64,000 nt of DNA from Coprinus comatus. Lineage: Eukaryota; Basidiomycota; Agaricomycetes; Agaricales; Agaricaceae. The notes below the pieces were generated by a model that did no database searches, was not told where the DNA came from, and worked only from the letters and a program-made list of their open reading frames with translations. The stretch is from the NCBI GenBank assembly GCA_034638255.1, contig JAWPGT010000001.1:2170001-2234000 (forward strand). The letters are read 5' to 3'. This document shows, in pieces, positions 10,135 to 19,773 of the stretch. The position numbers and the translations under genes are program-made. Position 1 is the stretch's first letter; every line of letters begins with the position of its first letter.

Positions 10135-12488
10135 TTACTCGTTTACAATCCAGGCCTCTGATCCGGAATCCTGATCAAAGGTGGAAGGAGAGTCAGATGT
10201 AGATAAGTGAGTCGAAATAATAGTTTCATTTTCAAGTTCACCCTTTCCCAAGTCAATCCGCTTCATATCCAAAACTGCACAAGACTCCTTCCTAATATCC
10301 TCTGAACTACACATACATGCCCAAGGATTGTGCCACATATCTTTATCGAAACTAAAAGTGCCTTCACCATGTGCCAAAGCCTCACAGATCTCACAATCCC
10401 ATGTCGTAATTCTTTCATCGACATCCACGTTCTCAACTGACTTTGGTTTTATGATTATAATGGGAGGTACGGATGGGAATAGACCAAGGAGATCGATTGT
10501 TGAGAGAGTGGTGTGTCATCTTCATCATCGCAGAGCTTATCTTCAGTGTTGGTTAGATCACTTAAAACGTTACGACTGGGGATAAAAAATTCGGGCAATG
10601 AGATAGAGGGGATGATGTTTGTGTTAGCATCAAGGTCATAGATGAGATGCTCTTTGAGAGGAGCTATGTCTTGAGTAAAAGCCTCTTGAGAAAGTTCAGT
10701 GATAACTACAACTGCATCCTCATCACCGCTACTACCTTCCATATTACAACCATATTCTTTCAAATCCTCACCTACGGTTTCAACACCTTTCGTACACTGC
10801 GCATTCGTAAAACCCGCCCTACATAATCCATCTTCATAAACAGAAACACGAATCCAAACCCCTGGAATTGGGAAGTAAAAGTTACAAGGTCCTGAATTCA
10901 ATAACAATGTTTTCAATTCATGATCCTTCACCAAGAACCCATCAGGCTCCCTTTCCTTTGTAATCTTCAAGTTGGCATCAACAACATCCTTATCTTCATC
11001 ATAGGCCGAAACCACAATTCAGATACCAGGAATGGGGAAGTAGATATTGCATGCTTTGAAGTTGAGTGTAGAGAAGCATGAACAGGATGAGAATTGTGAT
11101 ATGTTATCGTTATCTTCATCATCCTTCTTCGAATCGACACCACTATCCTGTTCATACCATGCCCTTGGTTTAATATTCTCAGTGTTCTGCACTTTGATTT
11201 CATTGGCATCCTTGGAAACTACCTGTTCTTTGACGATGGGAATGTCGGCATTGGAATCAGCGATTGGTTCAACTTCATCTTTGTCCTCGAACTCTCCTGA
11301 ATCCTTGTTATTCTTCCTGATATCGCTTTCCTTGTTAATGTACTTGAGAATTGGAATAGAAATTTGTGGTAAGGCGGGGAAGAGATCGAGAATATCACCA
11401 GGGTCGCCATCTTGCGTATCATCACTAGACCAACCCCGGTTGGATTGTTCATCCTCATCGTAGACGTCGTTATCGTTACTCTGAGTATTCTTGCTGGTAT
11501 TTTTGTTCGAAATGGTGCTTGCAGGACTTAAGGTAATAAAAAAGAGCTCCATAATGCATTTGATGTTCATCATCGTCAATCGAGGTGGACGATTCGGTGT
11601 CAGAAGAGGAGTTGCCCTCCACATTAACAGTAACAGGTAAAACGAATCGAGGGTAAATGTCTTCTGGTACAAGGAGCTCTTGGCTATTGTTCACGCCACT
11701 TGTATTTTTATTGGCATCGTGGAATTCTTCCTTATAATCTTCCACTCTTGATGAAGAAGAATCCGATTCAGCAACGGCTCTGAAGGGTTTATCTTTGAGA
11801 GTTAATGTTCTAGAAATGGCTATTGAGGGTGAGACGTAAGTTGAAAGTTGATGATAGATGAATTGTTAAATCTGTTTACCTTTCTTGTGTTGGATCAAAG
11901 CGGCTCGAACACGTGTGATGCCGGAGAGCATCTCCTTCTTGTAATAGTGATAGAGCACTGTTCGGAGTGTCAGTTGTTGCAGAGGAAATTAATATGGAGT
12001 AAACGTACGGAACAAGCATTTTGCCCTCTCAATACCGTATTCGTTCTTCGTCTTCAAAAAAGCAGCTTCTCCGTGACTTACATCTTCCCATTCATCTTCT
12101 CCCTTGTCCGAGAGGATAGGAGGAGCGACGAAGTTCAGAACTGTCACACGAGCCTTGTCCTGTTTCTTAACCTTCTTCTGCAAATCCCTGTTCCACGACA
12201 ACATCAGTTCCCAGGTAACATTCAATGAGATTAATCACTTACTGAGTAGTTTCCTGCCCTTCTTAATCATCTTATCTTCCCTATTCTTCTTCAAACTCTC
12301 AATGTTAGTCTCATCCTTGCTTGTTTCCGGAGTCTTCCTCACAACACGTCGGAAGAAACACCGGGATCAAAGGGATTGTGCTTGAGATTGAACTCTGCGA
12401 CGAGCCAAGCAGCTTCAGCACCAACGGATGGAGGTCCAGGTCCAGAAGCAGCGGGAGCGTTGTCGATGGTAAGTTCGACTGTCTTCAT
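10135..12488 (-). pseudogene. Decayed gene for an acidic protein with internal repeats
   Basis: Coding sense runs from an ATG at 12488 to 10135, but in changing frames. The first frame stops at 12341-12339 although a neighbouring frame continues (KTPETSKDETNIES). Plausible introns then connect the segments near 12220-12170, 12010-11960 and 11880-11820. The frame shifts again near 11560. A TGA (11018-11016) sits exactly where a parallel internal repeat has Trp: FPIPGI-stop against FPIPGVW. A further shift near 10500 is needed to reach the last segment, 10428-10135. The Asp/Glu-rich product has two repeats built around C-N-hydrophobic-Y-FPIPG and a DLF/LGLFP-type motif. At least three indels and one nonsense change argue for a pseudogene, though assembly indels could explain part of it. 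Family unknown. Confidence 0.6.
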
Positions 12489-12901
12489 GTTCTCGTTCTA
12501 GTAATATATTATGTAGATGTGAATGGAGGCGTTGAAGGCATCCGGAAAGGCTGAGCAGAGTAAGGTATATAATTATTTTTAAAACGTCCTCGCCAGCCTC
12601 TTGATCACGTAGAATTCGATCTTGCTAGCCTCCCGTGTGGTCAGGCCCAAGAGTCAAATCCCGATTGGAGAGTTTCATATTTGGTGTGACTATGCGTAAC
12701 TTTCAGTTTCCAGAGGGTCTTCAGAGCAGAAAGGGGAATTCTGATACATAAGATCCATAGGCAACTTTCTTGATACGCGCCATTGTGTGTAGGTGGAAGA
12801 GTGCAGTAGTTGTGACGTCAGCTGCCATGTCGAAGACAACGGCCCGAAATTTCCGATCATAAAAGGCTTGTACCAAGCTTGTACTGAATTATTCCTAGGA
12901 A
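12489..12901. other. Intergenic
   Basis: Upstream region of the decayed gene. A T-loop-like string (near 12655) was examined for tRNA folding and rejected. Nothing else seen. Confidence 0.4.
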
Positions 12902-13207
12902 CCGAACACTACAAATCGTATTCCTCACTATCCCGAGATTGAAAATTACAAGTGGCCATGTCGTCCGTTACTCATTTACGAGCCCGAACGCGACCCAAAC
13001 GAGCACGCACTAGTCAATATCCTCAACAAAATGCTTCAAGTTCCATCTTTCGTATTGTGTCTCGACAGACTTCAAAAAGCTCTCACTCAATTTTAAAATG
13101 ACCCTGGTGGTTTCGCGTCTAATCAAGAAAACAAGGAGTGGAATTTTATGACGCGCTTGGAGAGCAAGTTCCACCTGCCTTCTTATTCCATTCCATCACT
13201 CAAGTGA
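12902..13207 (+). pseudogene. Possible gene fragment with internal stop
   Basis: One plus frame has protein-like composition (YEPERDPNEHALVNILNKML, then a TAA, then DPGGFASNQENKEWNF) until about 13207. It has no start codon, contains an in-frame stop, and ends beside the truncated third copy of the tandem gene. It is probably a relic coding fragment; the family is unknown and could be misjudged. Confidence 0.3.
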
Positions 13208-13344
13208 TCTATTCGGTGACAACTTACATTGTGTAAGAGCGCAGATCTCCATACACTCCAACCAAGGTACATTGAAGTTCTATAACCGTCATAAGACTTT
13301 CTATGGGCATGTATTCACGCTTGTCAACGTCAATGATAAAAATG

Positions 13345-13914
13345 CAAATATTCGAAACAAGAATTCAAACAAGGCCTTGGTTTTGATTATGAAGGAATAA
13401 GTAGTAAACCGCCGGATGCTAATAGTAGTAATATTAAAGCATATCCGGAATTGTTCCAAGTGAGTACGGAGGATGTGGATCTTCAAGATATTGAGGATTG
13501 GCTTGAGGCGGAGTTTTTAGGTATGCTAATACTTTAATATAGAAAGGACGGTAGGACATTCCCAGAATTCGCCAACAGTACGTGCATTAGGAACTCGAAC
13601 TGTTGACTTGCTCTCACTTTTTTTTTGCCCGCCTACCAGATGCCATCTGGGAAGATATTCGAGACACTTCTCTGAAGTGCATTACAGAATCATGTACGAA
13701 ACTAGATTGGTGATTTCATACGAGAGAAGGGGAAGTCTTCAAAGATCTAGCAGGTGGTAGGAGTATTAAGCAATATGCGATTTAATTTTATGCAAAGGTA
13801 AGAGTTACTCGGACCTTTGTTTATTACTTAGGGGTAAGTTTAAAATTCCTACTTCCATTTTTTTGTATTCCAGAGGCTAACAATTTCATTAGGTTTTCTG
13901 CGGCGTTGCTCCAT
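13345..13914 (+). pseudogene. Truncated third copy of the tandem gene (3' exons only)
   Basis: From ttcgaaacaagaattcaaac at about 13350 to the final ...gctccatag at 13914, the sequence follows exons 9-12 of the tandem gene, introns included. There is a TGA in place of a Trp codon of the DWWFHTRE motif, another stop after KQYAI, and a deletion that removes about 20 codons before VRVTRTFVYYLG. The 5' two thirds are absent. It is a dead 3' fragment about 5 kb from the tandem pair, on the same strand. Confidence 0.85.
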
Positions 13915-14282
13915 AGGATTGAGGTCCAGAAGTTTGATAACATATTTGTTCACAATTCATAAATGAAATGGAATTGTAATATATATTGAACTAAACACCT
14001 TTGTTCATATAAATCGTCCAATCTTCCGGCCTAATCAAATCCACTAGAATACGTAAAAATAAATTAGGGATAATATAATGACATATGTGGCTTGTACAAA
14101 AAGAAATCGGAGTCATCGGATTCGATTCAACTTATGCTTAAGTAGGTTAACTTGTGTCTTGTATTCAGGCGTTTTTTCCTACCTGATAACTCGCACGATG
14201 GTATAGGAGTATGTATTGCTACTAGAGTACAAATTTATCGAAGTGATATAACCGCCAAATGACTTTGCACTTCGGTATGGAG
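13915..14282. other. Intergenic
   Basis: AT-rich sequence between the pseudogene fragment and the minus-strand gene ending at 14283. No feature recognised. Confidence 0.4.
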
Positions 14283-14885
14283 TTAATGGATGGGGGGGTA
14301 CGTACAAGTAAACAAAAAATCATAATCAAATTCAAATATCCAAATCCAAAAAACCCGAAAAAGAATCGAAATCCAAAAAGAACCCCCCTCTCTCACTCCC
14401 ACTCCACACTCACACCTCACCCGCCAAAATTCTTTCATGAACAACGAATGACCAGTCTCATCTCTTTCCAATTCATCTGCCAACTCATTCCTCACAAACT
14501 TCTCACTAACATCTTCAAACACCACACCCAATCCATCCCCCTGTCTTCTCTTCAACGCATAAAGTGCTCTAACCACCCAAACTTGACAATCAAAACTTTG
14601 ATTATGTCTCACCACTTCTATTTCCTTCAAAACTTTTGGTATTTCCTCCAACTTGTCTTCCGGAACATAACCGACCAAACAACCGCCACATAAGGTTCTA
14701 TACTTGATCCAATCTTTCGTTTTTTCAGAGACATAAGTAAATGTATCAAAGTTTCCTCGTAATTCGTGGATTTCAAATTCATTTTCACTGAGCATGATAA
14801 CAAGATTCCAATGTTCAGTTCGTGTAGGATGTCCTTTGAGTTCATACTGAGCTACGAGTAATGGATAACCTTTGGAGGTATCCAT
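14283..14885 (-). CDS. DUF6914-like uncharacterised fungal protein
   Basis: An uninterrupted 200-codon frame begins MDTSKGYPLLVAQY at 14885. The sequence order HWNLVIM, IHELRGNFDTFTY, a GGCLVGYV segment, then SFDCQVWVVRAL and an E-rich helix matches the general layout of the DUF6914 group of small fungal proteins. A conserved H early and a D-C-Q-x-W later give it a papain-like look, which is inference only. The last 30 residues are unusually aromatic and hydrophobic and may be read-through beyond a missed 3' splice site near codon 165. Cytosolic, function unknown. Confidence 0.6.
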   Translation of the reverse strand: MDTSKGYPLLVAQYELKGHPTRTEHWNLVIMLSENEFEIHELRGNFDTFTYVSEKTKDWIKYRTLCGGCLVGYVPEDKLEEIPKVLKEIEVVRHNQSFDCQVWVVRALYALKRRQGDGLGVVFEDVSEKFVRNELADELERDETGHSLFMKEFWRVRCECGVGVREGGSFWISILFRVFWIWIFEFDYDFLFTCTYPPIH

Positions 14886-15064
14886 GTCTATTTATCGTTT
14901 GTGAACGTGTGAAGTTTGAAAGCTGTTGTTAAGGCTTGTATATCATGAGCGATAGACTTAAATATAACCCAATGCTAATAACCTACCTGAGTGATAGGTA
15001 GAAATATCTTCTCAGTAGAGAAGGTTCAAGCGTACAGATCTCAGATCGATAACGATCACATACC

Positions 15065-15087
15065 CCATAAATAGACCCTATTTATGG
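15065..15087. repeat. Perfect 10-bp hairpin with 3-nt loop
   Basis: ccataaatag, then acc, then ctatttatgg: an exact inverted repeat inside the 320-base gap 14886-15205. It contains TATTTAT, so it could be a cis element, a terminator-like structure or chance. No other feature was seen in that gap. Confidence 0.5.
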
Positions 15088-15205
15088 TTATATATTAAAT
15101 GCTTACTCCATCACTGTGGAAACGGCATGGAAACCAAAACAAATCCACGTTGCATTATCCATTATAAGTCCAAATATTAAAAAAAGATCCAAAAATAAGG
15201 AAAGT

Positions 15206-16056
15206 TTAAACTAATCCGAAAAACGCTCCCAAAGTAACACCAAGTCCAACAACCAATCCCTTTCCGACACCAAAATTCATACCAGTCGCATCATTCGAGT
15301 TATTCGAATTTCCAGAAGGTGCAGTAGCAGTAGTAGATTCTCCTGTACCAGTAGTGGTTCCAGTATTCGAGCCAGAACTACCTTCGGTTGTAGTAATAGG
15401 AGCAACAGGACTACTAGCAGCGTTGTCTTTGAATTGAGCAGGAGTTTGTGTGAATGTTGGATTTATTGCTAGAAGCGCGCCTTGTGGACATAGACCACCA
15501 GCTTGGTCAAAGATCCTGTTTTTATAAAATAGAAATAGGAAAATGAGATTTTCCAGGGATTTTTTCCAAGTCAATGAAAGGAACGAACCAGATAGGGTTT
15601 GTATCGTTTATGGTGATACGAACAATAGGAAGATTAGGAGCATCGACCGGCAGACTGTCTTCTACCTGGAATATACCACTATTGAAGCCACCTTCACGTG
15701 GTACACACGGTGTTTCGAACGTAGTTTCTGTGAAATATCGATTCTAGTGTGGTTCCAGCCAAATGTATAAAAATGGAGTACTCACCAACAGCACTATGAG
15801 AACCGCTTCTAAACTCAAATGCAATAGTGTCTCCAACAGCAGGATGGATGACAGAAGGGTCAAAGCCAATTCCTTTCTTCCTGAATATATTTTCAATATA
15901 AAGTCCTTTGTAGAGTCGTAGCAACGGCCAATTTTGTCCGAAGTGAGAGAAGAAAGAGAATGCTCACCCAGTCGTTTCATCTTTTCCAACACCAACGAGA
16001 TATTCAGCAGCAAAAGCAGAAGAGAATAAAAGAGCGACAAGGGCGATGGACTTCAT
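15206..16056 (-). CDS. GPI-anchored serine-rich cupredoxin-like surface protein
   Basis: Exons 16056-15968, 15880-15786, 15727-15589 and 15515-15206 join to 210 residues. The order is signal peptide MKSIALVALLFSSAFA (1-16), mature start AEYLVGVGK, a cupredoxin core with the copper-site type elements GSHSAVE and PCVPREGGF, an NPIW strand, a CPQGALLAIN loop, a Ser/Thr/Gly-rich linker, and a C-terminal hydrophobic tail preceded by N/D residues as in GPI signals. This is the common fungal extracellular serine-rich cupredoxin family. Intron 3 uses a GTTCGT donor. It acts at the cell surface or wall; the substrate is unknown. Confidence 0.9.
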
Positions 16057-16291
16057 CGTGGTGGACGTGTATTGTTGAAAGGTACCTAATGCCAAGAGCA
16101 TATACAACATGATATAATGTCCGTTCCCACCATTAGGTAAGCCGCCTTGACCTTCAGTTAACCATTTATTTTTTTAAACCGGGTATTTAGCGTGTCTACT
16201 TATTGCATCCATGAACGGGAAGTAAAACTACACTGGACATATCATATTGATTGAAACTAGTCCCAGAGAGAAGAAACCAGAAAAAAAAGAT

Positions 16292-18344
16292 TCAACCACC
16301 GGTAACTCGCTTCCAGATCTCCTTTCCAACTTTCCTCTTTTCCTCAGTAGCTTTGCCATCTCCTAAAACAGATTTGTTCTCCATGGCGCGTCGGCACAAA
16401 TAAGGCATAACCTCCACTAAGGCACCATAAGGGACGTATCTAATCATCGAAGAGGTCAAGAAGCGTTCATATAATGCCGATAGTACTTTACTCACTTGAT
16501 CACAAATGGCGTAGTTGCTCTTGTTCGATCCACTAAGTACTGGGTGAGGTCATCGCTCATCCCTAAAATGTATAATTAGCCTTCTTAAACAACCGAGAAG
16601 TAGAAAAACTTCCACAAACCATAGAGTTGAGCAATTGCTACTCGTTCGACAGCCTCCGGTTTAACTTCCAAGATAACCTCACCATCTTTATATCGTCCAG
16701 CATCAATCATTGGTACCGCTAAATCGTTTCGTAGAAGCTCCTCAAGTATAAGTTTCGCACTTTCCCAATTATGTGTTCCAAACAGAATGCCTATCGATGG
16801 AAGCTTATTGTCGTTACTTTCCGGTGGGAAGGTAGCAACCCTAAACCTGTATCCGGTTAGCCACGAAGACCAGAACATATTTTGTTCTCTCGGAACTAAA
16901 GTCGTAGAAGAAGAATTCGAGTTCTGCTGCGTCTCCTCCCTAACGGCGTTTAGTAGCAGTTTCACGCAATCATTATAACATCGGTCCGTTTCCGCCTTCT
17001 CAAACCAAACAGGAGGAAGTTCATCCGGAGATATTGCCAAAGAATCCTTGGTCTTGTGCGCTTTAAGTTCATAGGGGTGATAAGCTCCCCGAACAAGTTT
17101 AACTCCCAGCGCGTAATTATTTTTGCGCGCATCAGCGAGGGATAATGCTAGATGAGAAGGTGTCCTATGTAAATATTTGTCATAGAGCATCTATTTATAG
17201 AACCATATCTTGGAAGAAAACAAAAAACTAACCTTCGAAGATAAGCTTGGTATGTGGTATACACGAGAGGCTGTACCGAGCCATTCGATCCATCGAGGGC
17301 ATTGAATTTGCGCATCAACCCCAACGCTATAGCGTCAATGGCGGGCTGGTACCAGCTATGACATCATGAGCGCAGATCATTGAACAAAGAAAAAAAGTCA
17401 ACGTACGACCATTCAGCATCAATGATAACCTTAACACCTCGCTCTTTCGCATGAGAACAGACTCTAGAAAGATCCTCAAAAAGATCTGACAAACTCGTAA
17501 TATCATCTTTGGAAAGTGAAGATGAAGTTAAGTGGGGATGGAGAATAATATCTAAATCATTGGAACGAGGGGAGCCCGGGAATGGAACAGAGTCTGGCGT
17601 GTTGATACGAGAAGCAGTAACGTAATTAGATAGATTAATCAGTGATTGGGCATCGGGTACGAGTGCCGTCTGATAACAAAATTAAGTCCAATGACCCTGG
17701 ACATTCGGAAAGACGCACCAATTTGATGGCAACCCATGTCCTTCTGCCCCCATCGTTTACGGAATTCTCGAAGTCAGCTGCCACATCTATCGAGTGTATT
17801 ATCTCTTTGATTATCATCTTATGGGGAAGCTCATCCTGAGTCACAACCTCATGGTCCGATGACACTGAGCCAGGATCCACTTCTACCGAATAAGCGAGCA
17901 GGGCCCCCTTATTAGCTCTACGAAATGCTCGAAGCAAAGGAATAGTTCCTTCCGCTGTATCACCGCCTACAAACTACGAGTAGTATGTAAGGCCTAGAGC
18001 GATAATGATAGGGTAGATATACTCACATGGTTGAAAAATGTTGCCCTAACGAGGGTTTCAGTTACTTGGCGAAGACCTGGCACGAGCATGAGAGAGTTGA
18101 GTATCTTCTGAGAGTAGTCTACCAGAGGAGGCACAGAGCACATAGAGAAAACAAAATAAGACCGAACGAGAGCACTGAGAGGTTGTTTCATTCCATTATC
18201 ATCGAAAGAGTCTGCATAAATGTAACCAGATGTGAGTAAAATACTTCCAGAAACAGCTGCGAGACTTCCAATGCGTCTATAGCTACGCCTTGGATGGACT
18301 CTAGTACTAGAACGGAGCGTGAGGTGGGAGAGACGAGACAACAT
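16292..18344 (-). CDS. PUT1: Proline dehydrogenase, mitochondrial
   Basis: Seven exons, 18344-18027, 17973-17719, 17669-17407, 17355-17233, 17164-16620, 16562-16496 and 16439-16292, total 572 residues. The enzyme oxidises proline to pyrroline-5-carboxylate with FAD, feeding electrons to the respiratory chain in the first step of proline catabolism. An Arg/Ser-rich N-terminus looks like a mitochondrial presequence with a hydrophobic helix at about 27-44. Diagnostic blocks are VIIDAEWSWYQPAID, LGVKLVRGAYHPYEL, GILFGTHNWES and IKYVPYGALVEVMPYLCRRA near the C-terminus. Length fits fungal Put1. It is transcribed divergently from BCP1 across 165 bases. Confidence 0.95.
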
Positions 18345-18509
18345 TACAGAACGGATCTTTGCCGCCTGGACCCCTATTTAAAGCTTTTTGAATTATTGAT
18401 TGATTGACGCTCGTGACGAAATTAGCGCGTTTTGATGTACACGTGACTCTGGGGGGGGTCAAATGCACGTGTGTGAACTCTAAATTAAAGTCTTTATTTC
18501 TCTTTTATC
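18345..18509. promoter_or_regulatory. Divergent PUT1/BCP1 promoter with two CACGTG boxes
   Basis: 165 bases separate two start codons facing away from each other. CACGTG occurs at 18440-18445 and 18466-18471, 26 bp apart, on either side of a run of G (18451-18458). CACGTG is the core of fungal bHLH sites (Cbf1/Pho4/Rtg type). Whether one factor drives both genes is inference. Confidence 0.6.
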
Positions 18510-19513
18510 ATGAAGCGAAAACAAGTGGAAAATAACGACAATGTCATCGACATCGACAGCGATTCTGGTTCGGATACCGTATGTACTCTACAATTATTAT
18601 CTGCAACTTCACAATACTTAGCAAAACAGTAGTCTCTTGTAAACGTTGATTTTGATTTTTTCAACCCGGATCCTAATGTCGACTACCATGCGATCAACAA
18701 ACTTTTGTGCCAATTATTGCAGCGCGATGCAGAGATCTTCAATACCCATGAACTGACGGAACTTATCCTCAGTCAACCATCCATAGGAACAACGGTCAAA
18801 ACGGATGGCACCGAGAGCGACCCATTTGCTCTCTTAACTGTACTCAACATGCACGCACATCATCAACATCCTTCCATAAAGGCTATTGCAAACTATTGTT
18901 TGGAAAAGGCTACCACGGACCAGTCATTTCACGCCACTCTCCATAACCTATTTTCACAAAACCAACAACATGTTGGGTTGGTCGTATGCGAACGTCTAAT
19001 CAATATGCCAGTCCAGGTTATACCACCAATGTACAGAATGCTGGCAGAAGAATTGAAATTAGCAGTCAATGAGGTACTTTTTGGGGCCTGCATTTCATAA
19101 GGTTTAAACCATACTAAATTACCTCTTCATAGAATAAACCTTATAATTTTTCTCATCTACTCTTCATTTCACGTACATACCATCTAACTCCTGATGAAGA
19201 ATCCGCTCTTATGAACTCTGCCTCCCGAAACCGAAATACTTCTAAGCCAAAATCCTCCAAAAAATCAAAGCCCACCGAATCTCAACCCATGCCCGAGCCT
19301 CCCGCTGATGGTATCTACTCCTTCCATCCCGAAGACGAAGCCATCCGGTCCCATGCTCTCCATACTCTTGACTTCAAATACACAAACTCCGCACAGGAAC
19401 CTAGGGAGAAGGATTCATTTGGCTTGGATTATAGGGCGAGGATGATGTTGGTTCCTATAGAAAGTGTTGAACGATTGGTGGCTCAAATGAATGAAGTGTA
19501 CACTGCCATTTAA
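18510..19513 (+). CDS. BCP1: BCP1/BCCIP family nuclear export and ribosome assembly protein
   Basis: Exons 18510-18578, 18633-19073 and 19133-19513 give 296 residues. The N-terminus is basic then acidic (DNVIDIDSDSGSD), followed by the family hallmark VNVDFDFFNPDPNVDYHAI, a helical body (ERLINMPVQVIPPMYRML), and the C-terminal FSHLLFISRTYHL and HPEDEAI blocks. In yeast Bcp1 is needed for nuclear export of Mss4 and acts as a chaperone for ribosomal protein Rpl23. The first intron has overlapping acceptors (cagtag): only the distal TAG keeps the frame, since the proximal CAG would put a stop codon in frame. Confidence 0.93.
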
Positions 19514-19773
19514 GAGGTTCTCATATCTGACAGAGCCGCTCCATCTGAACCATTGTCCATACACATTGGATATGTTTTACTATAATATTTACGGTCACTT
19601 CATAGATGTGCTTAGACGTCGTACTCTGGTCCTATGTATGAAATATATCATGATGTGACATAAGGAGAACATACACAAAGCGGGGCACATTCAAAATTCC
19701 TACGGGACTAAATGGAAGCGTGTCAATAAATAACCTACAACTAAAAAATACGAACCCTCATTTTTCTCTCCAT

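Noticed and set aside
12600..12690. tRNA-like segment with gagtcaaatcccg
   Set aside because: The T-stem does not pair and no D-arm/anticodon arrangement fits; a decayed SINE head cannot be excluded but is not supported.
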